In this document: piece after piece, positions 20,226 through 27,340 of the stretch
Layout: each line of letters begins with the position of its first letter
Numbering within the stretch: the first letter of the stretch is position 1
Source of the DNA: Gammaproteobacteria bacterium
Lineage (GTDB): Bacteria; Pseudomonadota; Gammaproteobacteria; JABDGN01
Assembly: GCA_013285995.1 (NCBI GenBank)
Contig: JABDGN010000007.1
Location: forward strand, 1-46,087
Direction: 5' to 3'
Length of the DNA: 46,087 nt
The notes under the pieces: model-generated
The model's database searches: none
What the model was told of the DNA's origin: nothing
The model's input: only the letters and a program-made list of their open reading frames with translations
Translations under genes and position numbers: made by a program

Positions 20226-20404
20226 CAACAATATTAAGGAACGAGCGGAGGTTACGACAGCACGTGCAAGCCTTTTTTTACAATTACCGAATAAAATATT
20301 TCTTTTTCCAATTATTGGTCTACACTTTTCCATACCTTACATCTAGCAAGCTGCTTAGAGCGCTTAATGTAAAACCATAACATTAACAAAAGTGGAGACT
20401 CCCC

Positions 20405-20524
20405 ATGAAAATCGAAATAAACTTAGATCAAATCTTAATGACTGTTGCAGGTAATATTGAAATGCCAGTGGCAAAAACAGAGCTTAAAGCTGATATGACA
20501 TGGCAGCACACGTGCGCTTGTTGA
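20405..20524 (+). CDS. Short leader/core peptide 2 (RiPP-precursor-like)
   Basis: A 39-aa paralogue of the peptide at 20045. The first 21 residues (MKIEINLDQILMTVAGNIEM, then P) are conserved, and the DNA before the ATG is the same TGGAGA box at the same 7-nt spacing. The remainder is different and ends MTWQHTCAC, with two Cys one residue apart plus Thr. Conservation of the ribosome site and leader with divergence of the tail argues that both are translated and that the tail is the active part. The type of modification, if any, cannot be read from sequence. Confidence 0.6.
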   Translation: MKIEINLDQILMTVAGNIEMPVAKTELKADMTWQHTCAC

Positions 20525-20542
20525 AACAAGCTATATAAACAT

Positions 20543-20576
20543 GGGGGTCACGAGCATAGGCGCGCCCCTTTTTTTT
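20543..20576 (+). terminator. Probable terminator after peptide 2
   Basis: GGGG (20543-20547 region) can pair with CCCC (20565-20568), followed by eight consecutive T residues. The stem is short, but the U-tract is good and it starts 19 nt after the stop. Confidence 0.5.
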
Positions 20577-20624
20577 GCTAAAAAACTTTCCAAAACTTAT
20601 CAAAGTAAGTAGCAAAAAAAATAA

Positions 20625-20654
20625 TTAACCCTCGCTAAGCAAAATCGATATAAT
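20625..20654 (+). promoter_or_regulatory. Predicted promoter of nagA
   Basis: TTAACC (20625-20630), an 18-nt spacer, then a perfect TATAAT (20649-20654). nagA is therefore probably transcribed separately from nagK/nagB-II. Confidence 0.5.
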
Positions 20655-20693
20655 CTCCAGCGCATCACATTGCTAAAAAATTGGAGTTAATTT

Positions 20694-20727
20694 TGTAGGA
20701 ACGGGCCGCTCACAAGCGGCCCCTACA
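20694..20727. repeat. GC-rich palindrome upstream of nagA
   Basis: TGTAGG...GGGCCGCT-CACA-AGCGGCCC...CCTACA, an inverted repeat ending 12 nt before the nagA ATG. It belongs to the same style of dispersed TGTAGG-ended palindromes as 13380-13515 and 15664-15721. Confidence 0.7.
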
Positions 20728-20739
20728 TTATAAAACATT

Positions 20740-21903
20740 ATGCCCCCTACCCTCATCACCGGCCCCCAAATTTATACTGAAACTGGAATTGTTCAGAACG
20801 GTTACTTAAGTTTTGAGAAAGGGAAAATCACTATCATCAATTCCCGCTCAGATTCTGACAACTCACAACTCACAACTCACAACTTTCCTCCCACCTACCA
20901 CCTCATCCCTGGTTTCATCGACTTACAATTACACGGCGTGAAAGCTCGCGATGTGATGGATGCAAATGAAACTGCTTATCGCACTATCACGGAAAACTTA
21001 CCCGCCGAAGGCACTACGAGTTTTCTTGCTTGCACCATGACAGAATTAGATGCCGGCATTCAAACCGTAATGCGCACTTTAAAAACCTTTTGTGAAAGTA
21101 ATTATCAAGGCGCGGAGATTTTAGGCATTCATTTGGAAGGCCCGTTTATAGCGCCGAAATATATCGGTGCGCAACGGCCCGATGCGGTGATCGCACCGAA
21201 TATCGAACTATTTAAACACTGGCAAAGTTTATCGGGTGATTTAATTAAAATAGTGACGCTGGCTACTGAACAAAATAATGGACTTGAACTCACGCATTAT
21301 TTAAGCGAGCAAAATGTTTTAACTTCGTTCGGTCACAGCGAAGCGAATTATGAACAAGCGCTTGCAGCTATCAATGCCGGTTGCACCACGGCCACCCATT
21401 TATTTAATGCCATGCAAGGCTTGCATCACCGGCACCCCAATGCCGTCACCGCAATGTTACTCAGTGAAACAGTGATTCCACAAATCATTGTCGATGGCGT
21501 GCACTTGCATCCCGCTATTGTGAAATTAATCTATCAATTAAAAGGCCGTGAAAAAATAGCTTTAGTAACTGATGCTATGTGTGGCAAAGCTTGCCCGGAT
21601 GGCGAATATGAATTGGGCGGTCAAACCGTGATCGTCAAACATGGCGAAGCCCGTTTACGAGATGGCACCCTCGCCGGCAGCGTATTAACGATGCGCGACG
21701 CGGTGATTAATACGATGCGTTTTGCTGAAATTTCTTTTGCCGATGCTCTCCACATGGCCACCACCGTCCCCGCCAAAATGCTCAACATCTTCGATCGCAA
21801 AGGCAGTATCGCTGTCGGCAAAGATGCCGATTTAGTCGTGCTCGATGAAAATTATCAGGTCGTCATGACTTTCTGTCGCGGGCACGTGGCGTATCAAAAA
21901 TAG
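20740..21903 (+). CDS. nagA: N-acetylglucosamine-6-phosphate deacetylase NagA
   Basis: Amidohydrolase that deacetylates GlcNAc-6-phosphate, between the kinase and NagB-II steps. At 387 aa it has normal length. Motifs: PGFIDLQLHG, the metal-binding Glu in HLEGPF, TSFGHSEA, the substrate/metal motif THLFNAM, and the catalytic Asp in VTDAM. Unusually, residues 39-48 (DNSQLTTHNF region) are encoded by a CAACTCA heptanucleotide run, apparently inserted in a surface loop between the N-terminal strand layer and PGFID. There is no clear Shine-Dalgarno. Confidence 0.95.
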   Translation: MPPTLITGPQIYTETGIVQNGYLSFEKGKITIINSRSDSDNSQLTTHNFPPTYHLIPGFIDLQLHGVKARDVMDANETAYRTITENLPAEGTTSFLACTMTELDAGIQTVMRTLKTFCESNYQGAEILGIHLEGPFIAPKYIGAQRPDAVIAPNIELFKHWQSLSGDLIKIVTLATEQNNGLELTHYLSEQNVLTSFGHSEANYEQALAAINAGCTTATHLFNAMQGLHHRHPNAVTAMLLSETVIPQIIVDGVHLHPAIVKLIYQLKGREKIALVTDAMCGKACPDGEYELGGQTVIVKHGEARLRDGTLAGSVLTMRDAVINTMRFAEISFADALHMATTVPAKMLNIFDRKGSIAVGKDADLVVLDENYQVVMTFCRGHVAYQK

Positions 21904-22017
21904 ACCATCAATTTTTACTTGACTTCAAAAAAAAGTTTAACCTCGCCCTCTTGCCTTTTAAAAAAAGTAGTATACGCTTACTGACATAGGCTCATCTCTC
22001 AAAACTAATAACTCAAT

Positions 22018-24693
22018 ATGTTTAATATCACTCTGTGCAAAATTCCTTCCCGCCCTGAGAGCCTTGTTGCGTATGCGAAGTCGGCGCTTAATAATCTTTT
22101 TCAAATAATAATAGCACACCAGGCTTTTCCGAACAGATATACAATCGATTTGATGGATTATGCTAAGGCTCAGCATGCAATTGCAACAAAGCTATTATTA
22201 CCCCCCACTACTCTTCATCCTGATACGCCACTTATTGATTCACAACAGCGGGGTTTTAGTGACATTAACCCTGACTTAATCAATTGGGTTTTCCCCCAAG
22301 GGAATTTTTCTCGAAGCTTTTCAAAATTGCTCCAAAGCCAAATCGCTTTTTTTATGAAATACGGTGCCGCGGGGGCATTAGTCGGCTTAAAAATGCTCAA
22401 CCGCACCTATAGTGATCCATTTGAGCTGATACCTGACAATCCAGAACTGCAAGACAAAATGGCTAGTTCGATGCGGCAACTTTTTATCCAGACTAACAAC
22501 GGGGCTACCCCGATGATCAGCAAACAACAAGAGGTTGTTGCTCTGTCACCCGCTGCGACTGGTAGGGCGCTTCTTCAACTCGCCAAAGGCTTGGGCATTC
22601 TCAGCAATCACTCCAGCGCAATTATTTTGTACAACAACGACCAGCGATGTAATCTGATATCCATTGCAAATACTTGTTTCGCAGGGGAATTCAATTTTAT
22701 CACTATCGAACCTCCGCCTCCATCCCCCGATGCCTACGCTCATGATCTCAAAGCTTACGAACAAAATCTCTACCAAAATCTCTACGGGAATATTAGAAAT
22801 ACGAGATTCAGTTGTAACGAGATAGAAGCGTTCAGATCTAAATATAAACTGCCCCAGCCCTCGCAAGTATTAAAGTTAGTACAAACTGATTTAGTTTCTA
22901 TCACTGAAAATCCACCTGCTGATTATGTAAGAAAATCTGCTCCGGCGCCGGTGCAGCCGCCCCTCTCCGCACCCCGTTCGTCCCCTCCGACTCAAGTATC
23001 GTCGCCCGTACCTGTAATAACGCCAGCTCCGGTTTTCGCTTCATCAGCCCCTGTTCTTCAACCCACTTGCCCATGGCCAACCGCACAAATATCTCATCCC
23101 ATGTGTCCTATTGCGCCGGATGAAGTGCCTCCTATAAGCGTTGCAAATCCGCCGCCTCCGGGAACGTCATTTCCCGATCCTTCAATTCCGCCAGCGTCAT
23201 CGCATGAAACAACGCAAGCGCAACAAGCATCTGATGCTTCGATTCCGCCAGCGTCATCGCATGAAACAACGCAAGCGCAACAAGCATCTGATGCTTCGAT
23301 CAGCATCGATTGGGCTAATACACTGCTAGGCGCGCTGGGAAGTTCCGTGAGTTGTGGTGTCTTGTTACTCGTGCACGATGTTGCCCGGGCGCGGGGTTAC
23401 TCAGCAGAAGACGCGAAATGGATCTCTCAAAAGGCAATGTTGGCTTGGAATATTGCTCCTGAAATATATACCCGCGGCCTACACCCTCTGGTTGCCCTTC
23501 CTACCGCGCTTTCTCTAACCACATCTCGTTTGTCTGCCAGAAATAGTACTGTGGCTGGTATTGCGATCGGGATGGGTATAGGTGCGTATACCGGCTCCAG
23601 CCTTTGGCAACCGATCGCTCAAGCCGCATTAAATCTTTTTTGTAATTATATTGTGAGCCTCGGAGTGGCAGGTTTTGTCAGATGGGTGTTAAAACGTTAT
23701 TTGCCGGAAAAATTAGCTGAACTGAGAGCCTCTCAAGCACGATTTCTAAATCAATTACCTCCGGGGATTAATTTACGGTTAAGAACTTACTTAACAACAG
23801 GGTTTCAGCACGAACTTTATGCGCTGGAATATCGCTGCCAAAACAACCTCGATCCAAGCTGTTATGCCGATGCTTGTCGCTTGCATCAAACATTATTAGA
23901 AGAGGTAGATAAACGACCTGCGGGAGGTGAAATAGCGGCTCATTTAGCCACGCAGCAGCAACAACAACAGCAACAAGCTGCTCGTGATTTGGAAACGGAG
24001 GCGAACCGCCGTTTGGAAGGATTGCACGCAAGACTGCGGAAAAAAAATGAGGCTACATTGCGAGATTTAAATACTACGCATCAGCAAGGAATAGCTTCGC
24101 TCCAAGACGAGATCCGAACCTTGCAAAGCAAATTAACCGACGCTGAAGAACGCAAACGGAACCAAAAGATTGTTGAAATTGAGCAAGCGAAGAAATTTGA
24201 TGCTCTTCGCCAACAAGAAATAAATCAACTGCGAACCCAATTGGCTACATGTCAAGAAAAATTAGCGGCTCAAGAGGTTGCTTACAATCAGGCATTAGCT
24301 ACACACCAACACCAGCTTGAACAAGCATGGAAAGAAAAAGCGTCGCCGATTGTGTTAGAGCTGGGACTATACCGTTCGAAAAAGATACTTAAAAAATATA
24401 TTTGCACATTGTGTATGGAAATTAAGACGGACTTCATTACTTTATCTTGCCAAGGTGCGCATGCTTTTTGTAGGAATTGTATTCAAAACCACTTTAGCGC
24501 TAACCTCGATCCGTATCAGAAAGAAAAAGGAACACATAAAGACTGTCCTGCATGTAGAGCAGTATTAAATCCTGAACTGGAACTTCGCAAACAACCCAAC
24601 CCTATTCCTCAAGAACTAACTGATTTATTATCCCACGAGCTCATAAAGGGAGATGTCTCAACACTAAACGGATTATTTACTAAGTTAAAGTAA
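22018..24693 (+). CDS. Large RING-finger protein with proline-rich repeats, membrane segments and coiled coil (candidate host-directed E3 ligase)
   Basis: An 891-aa protein without a recognised N-terminal domain. From about residue 310 it is Pro/Ser-rich and contains a perfectly duplicated 19-residue unit (SIPPASSHETTQAQQASDA, twice). Residues ~430-560 hold hydrophobic, probably membrane-inserted segments (VSCGVLLLV; GIAIGMGIGAYTG; NYIVSLGVAGFV). Residues ~640-780 are a Gln/Glu-rich coiled coil. The C-terminal domain is a canonical C3HC4 RING: C796-x2-C799-x11-C811-x3-H815-x2-C818-x2-C821-x21-C843-x2-C846. RING domains of this type recruit eukaryotic E2 enzymes, and bacteria rarely encode them except as secreted effectors. 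Secretion is inferred, not seen: there is no Sec signal. Confidence 0.8.
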   Translation: MFNITLCKIPSRPESLVAYAKSALNNLFQIIIAHQAFPNRYTIDLMDYAKAQHAIATKLLLPPTTLHPDTPLIDSQQRGFSDINPDLINWVFPQGNFSRSFSKLLQSQIAFFMKYGAAGALVGLKMLNRTYSDPFELIPDNPELQDKMASSMRQLFIQTNNGATPMISKQQEVVALSPAATGRALLQLAKGLGILSNHSSAIILYNNDQRCNLISIANTCFAGEFNFITIEPPPPSPDAYAHDLKAYEQNLYQNLYGNIRNTRFSCNEIEAFRSKYKLPQPSQVLKLVQTDLVSITENPPADYVRKSAPAPVQPPLSAPRSSPPTQVSSPVPVITPAPVFASSAPVLQPTCPWPTAQISHPMCPIAPDEVPPISVANPPPPGTSFPDPSIPPASSHETTQAQQASDASIPPASSHETTQAQQASDASISIDWANTLLGALGSSVSCGVLLLVHDVARARGYSAEDAKWISQKAMLAWNIAPEIYTRGLHPLVALPTALSLTTSRLSARNSTVAGIAIGMGIGAYTGSSLWQPIAQAALNLFCNYIVSLGVAGFVRWVLKRYLPEKLAELRASQARFLNQLPPGINLRLRTYLTTGFQHELYALEYRCQNNLDPSCYADACRLHQTLLEEVDKRPAGGEIAAHLATQQQQQQQQAARDLETEANRRLEGLHARLRKKNEATLRDLNTTHQQGIASLQDEIRTLQSKLTDAEERKRNQKIVEIEQAKKFDALRQQEINQLRTQLATCQEKLAAQEVAYNQALATHQHQLEQAWKEKASPIVLELGLYRSKKILKKYICTLCMEIKTDFITLSCQGAHAFCRNCIQNHFSANLDPYQKEKGTHKDCPACRAVLNPELELRKQPNPIPQELTDLLSHELIKGDVSTLNGLFTKLK
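23182..23295 (+). repeat. Two 57-bp tandem direct repeats in the RING gene
   Basis: Units at 23182-23238 and 23239-23295 are nearly identical at DNA level (one difference seen, TCA versus TCG at the start), each coding for 19 residues. The near identity points to recent duplication in a disordered linker. Confidence 0.9.
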
Positions 24694-24842
24694 CATAAAT
24701 TCTTTACGTGATTTAAGCTTGCTTTAATATTATTCTTCTCATAATGCTTCCAACGCAGCGTGATTCTCAGGGAATAAAGCTGCAACTGCGTAAAGCGGAT
24801 ATGAGTGCAAAGAATCAATCACAGAATAATTATGATTCGAAA

Positions 24843-26156
24843 TTAGAATCTCTTCAATAATCGCTTAGCTTGATCCATTAAATACAGCGGTAGATTGGTA
24901 ATCGCACCATCGTGTTTTAAATTTAGCAATGAACTACGCAACAAACACGAAGGCGCATATTTTTCTTTATACAACAGCAAACTTTTTTTCTGCCGTGAAA
25001 CACCAGCTTTTGCTTCCAGCGGAATAATGTCGCCCTCTTCTTCCAACACAAAATCGAGTTCTGCCGCGCCTTCGCTCGCCCAATAATATAGCGGATAATG
25101 TTGATTCACTAATTGTTGAGCCACAAAATTTTTCGTAAAAGCACCGTAAAATTCGGCAAAAATATTGCCATCAATTGTCAGCGCTTTAGTAGGTAAACGG
25201 CTCATGCTGGCCAGTAATCCCACATCAATTAAAAAGATTTTGAAAATATTTTGCTTACAATAAGCAGCCAAAGGTAATTGCGGTTTATTGATGGCATAGG
25301 ATCGATAAATTAACCCAGCATCACTTAACCATTGAATCGCTGTTTCATACTCACGCCCGCGCGCACTTTTACTCAAGGCTGAGAAAATAAATTTTTTATT
25401 TTCTTTTGCCAACTGTAAAGGAATTGATTCCCAAATTTGGCTGATTCTGGCCACCTGTTCTTTCGGTGCATGTTTAGCAAAATCTAACAGATAAGCATCT
25501 AACAAAGCTTGCTGCACTTTACGTACTTGCGAGAAATTTTCTGTCGCAACAAAAGTTGCAACCGCTTCCGGCATGCCACCGATAAAGAAATATTTTTTTA
25601 ACCAACTTAAACATTCTTCATGCAAAGCTTCTGGTAAAGGATTTAAATCGGCCAGCTCGGTTAATAAACTACTCAACTTCGTTTTGCCAACTGCGGTTAA
25701 AAATTCAGTAAAGCTTAATGGGTAGAGATCTAAAAATTCTACTTTGCCAACCGGAAAACCTTTGCTATGGCGCAATTTAATACCCAATAAAGAACCCGCT
25801 GCGGCGACCGCAACCTCGGGCGCTTGTTCAGCAAAATATTTCAAACTGTTTAGCGCGGTGGGTGCTTCTTGAATTTCATCAAAAATAAATAAAGTATCTT
25901 TAAGATCGAAATCCCGCTCGAGATGTAAACTGATATTGTTAATAATGGTGCTGGGGCTTAAATCATCAGCAAATAAACTTTCTAATTTGGGATCTGTTTC
26001 AAAATTTAAATACACGTGCTCGGCATATTCTTGCGCAGCAAAGGTTTTTAATAAATGAGTTTTGCCAACCTGCCGCGCACCCCGCAAAATAAGCGGTTTA
26101 CGGACCTTAGCTTGTTTCCACTGGACTAATTCCTGATAGATATTCCGAAGTATCAC
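24843..26156 (-). CDS. AAA_14/DUF4143 ATPase
   Basis: A 437-aa protein of the large prokaryotic AAA_14-DUF4143 group. The Walker A motif is GARQVGKT (near residue 26), Walker B LFIFDEIQ (near residue 90), and the segment AAGSLLGIK with the later VEFLDLYPLSFTEF is typical. The C-terminal DUF4143 half includes the PD-(D/E)xK-like LDFVLEEEGDIIPLEAKAG core. The role of the family is unknown; mobile and defence-like behaviour has been suggested from its patchy distribution. A 54-bp perfect palindrome lies 41 nt upstream of its start. Confidence 0.87.
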   Translation of the reverse strand: MILRNIYQELVQWKQAKVRKPLILRGARQVGKTHLLKTFAAQEYAEHVYLNFETDPKLESLFADDLSPSTIINNISLHLERDFDLKDTLFIFDEIQEAPTALNSLKYFAEQAPEVAVAAAGSLLGIKLRHSKGFPVGKVEFLDLYPLSFTEFLTAVGKTKLSSLLTELADLNPLPEALHEECLSWLKKYFFIGGMPEAVATFVATENFSQVRKVQQALLDAYLLDFAKHAPKEQVARISQIWESIPLQLAKENKKFIFSALSKSARGREYETAIQWLSDAGLIYRSYAINKPQLPLAAYCKQNIFKIFLIDVGLLASMSRLPTKALTIDGNIFAEFYGAFTKNFVAQQLVNQHYPLYYWASEGAAELDFVLEEEGDIIPLEAKAGVSRQKKSLLLYKEKYAPSCLLRSSLLNLKHDGAITNLPLYLMDQAKRLLKRF

Positions 26157-26196
26157 AATTGCACCTTTGCGAGTAATCTTTCTTATTATATCATGG

Positions 26197-26272
26197 AAAC
26201 GTGAAAATAATCACATTTCTCCATGGAGAAATGTGATTATTTTCACGTTTTACCATTGAGAAACGTGATTAA
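26197..26272. promoter_or_regulatory. 54-bp perfect palindrome plus a third half-site (probable operator)
   Basis: 26197-26250 is a perfect palindrome: AAACGTGAAAATAATCACAT... centred on CCATGG at 26221-26226. It contains inverted copies of GAGAAATGTGATTA (26226-26239 and, inverted, 26208-26221). A third copy with one change, GAGAAACGTGATTA, lies in direct orientation at 26258-26271. The position just upstream of the AAA/DUF4143 gene, and overlapping the end of the gene at 26269-26466, suggests regulator binding or a mobile palindromic element. Confidence 0.75.
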
Positions 26273-26466
26273 GCATCGCGTACCCAAACATTGGGTGGTG
26301 CTGCTATTTTCAGCAAGGCAGTACCATCGTCAATTTCTTTCACGATAAGCGAAATGCCTTCGCTAATTTCCACAGTGGAATTAACAATAGCATTGGCTTG
26401 TTGGCTATCTTGATAATGAATTTTTATTGTGAATGAAATTTGAGTTGGGGTGATGCGAGTGATCAC
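26269..26466 (-). CDS. CsrA-like C-terminal domain in a frame lacking an obvious start
   Basis: From the GTG at 26466 it encodes 65 aa. The last 35 residues (from TVEISEGISLIVKEIDDG) align without gaps to CsrA strands 2-5, including the xAPxxVxV signature as AAPPNVWV, but the Arg-Arg of CsrA strand 1 is not recognisable and the RNA-binding Arg near the end is shifted. The same frame is open upstream to about 26660 without ATG, GTG or TTG and reads protein-like (FDNYQFHASRF...RFLYTINLN...), running into a palindromic repeat at 26627-26670. It may be the 3' part of a longer gene whose start was lost to the repeat. Confidence 0.4.
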   Translation of the reverse strand: MITRITPTQISFTIKIHYQDSQQANAIVNSTVEISEGISLIVKEIDDGTALLKIAAPPNVWVRDA

Positions 26467-26626
26467 GACGCGAACATGCTTACCTAGTCGAGTATTAAGA
26501 TTTATCGTGTACAGAAAGCGGTCGGTAAAATGCGATACAAAATAGAGGTGCGTTTTATCACGCTTTGTAAAACGTGAGGCATGAAATTGATAATTATCAA
26601 AAATCAGTTTTCTTTTGCGGGTTAGT

Positions 26627-26670
26627 GTCGGCTTACGAATTTCACCGATGGTGAAATTCGGGAAGCCGAC
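26627..26670. repeat. Dispersed GTCGGCTT palindrome
   Basis: GTCGGCTTACGAATTTCACC-GAT-GGTGAAATTCGGGAAGCCGAC, an almost perfect hairpin 15 nt before the phosphoribosyltransferase start. It resembles the block at 13380-13515. Confidence 0.75.
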
Positions 26671-26685
26671 CTACAGGGGTGCACC

Positions 26686-27330
26686 ATGCCCTTCCCACTT
26701 TTTATTGATCCAACTAACGCCGGTAAAGAATTGGCAAAACATTTGTTGCCTTACAAACAGCAAGCTAACACTTTAATTTTGGCTTTGTTACCCAGCGGTC
26801 TGGCTGTTGCAATTCCCATTGCTAAGCTATTGGAATTACCACTCGATGTTTATTTAGTAAAAAAATTTTCTGTGCCAGGGCAACCGAAATTAGTGTTAGG
26901 CGCGATTGCAGTGGATGATGTCGTAGTGTTCAATGATGAACTGCTGGCTAATCATTTTGTCAGCACCGATGAAATTGGAGTGCTGATTGAAAGCAATCTA
27001 AATCGCTTGGCTGAAAGAAATAATTTGTACCGTCACAATCGGTCACTGCCAGATATTAAAGATCACACTATTATTTTGGTGGATCACGGCAGCGAAACCG
27101 GCTCCAGCTTACGTGCTGCTATCGCCGCTTTAAAAAAACACCAACCCCAAAAAATTATTGTGGCAATTCCGGTTGCCTCTAAAAATGCGCTCGCCAAAAT
27201 CAAACCGGAAGTTGACGAAGTTGTTTACCTCCACTCGCCTCAACCCTTCTATAAAATCCGCACTTGGTATAAAAATACTTTGTTGCAAACAGAGGCAGAA
27301 TTAATCGAATTACTGGAATCAGCCCAATAG
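26686..27330 (+). CDS. Phosphoribosyltransferase-domain protein
   Basis: A 214-aa cytoplasmic type I PRTase-fold protein of the COG1926-like group. The N-terminal half has LALLPSGLAVAIPIAKLLELPLDV, and the PRPP-binding loop is IILVDHGSETGSS near residues 128-140. That loop normally reads (V/I)DDGxxTG; here the second Asp is His, so activity on PRPP is uncertain. The end, YLHSPQPFYKIRTWYKN, is typical of this uncharacterised group. Its substrate is unknown. Confidence 0.75.
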   Translation: MPFPLFIDPTNAGKELAKHLLPYKQQANTLILALLPSGLAVAIPIAKLLELPLDVYLVKKFSVPGQPKLVLGAIAVDDVVVFNDELLANHFVSTDEIGVLIESNLNRLAERNNLYRHNRSLPDIKDHTIILVDHGSETGSSLRAAIAALKKHQPQKIIVAIPVASKNALAKIKPEVDEVVYLHSPQPFYKIRTWYKNTLLQTEAELIELLESAQ

Positions 27331-27340
27331 CAATTTAGCT

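Noticed and set aside
20136..20333. A 65-codon minus-strand frame overlapping peptide 1 and its hairpin
   Set aside because: No ribosome site and no family resemblance, and the plus-strand peptide has a paralogue that supports the other strand.
20525..20600. tRNA or small RNA gene after peptide 2
   Set aside because: The GC-rich stretch forms only a short stem with a U-tract; there is no cloverleaf, TYC arm or CCA. No tRNA or rRNA was recognised anywhere in the window.
23182..23295. CRISPR array
   Set aside because: Only two directly abutting 57-bp units without spacers, in frame within a coding region. None of the other repeats has the direct repeat-spacer pattern and no cas gene is present.
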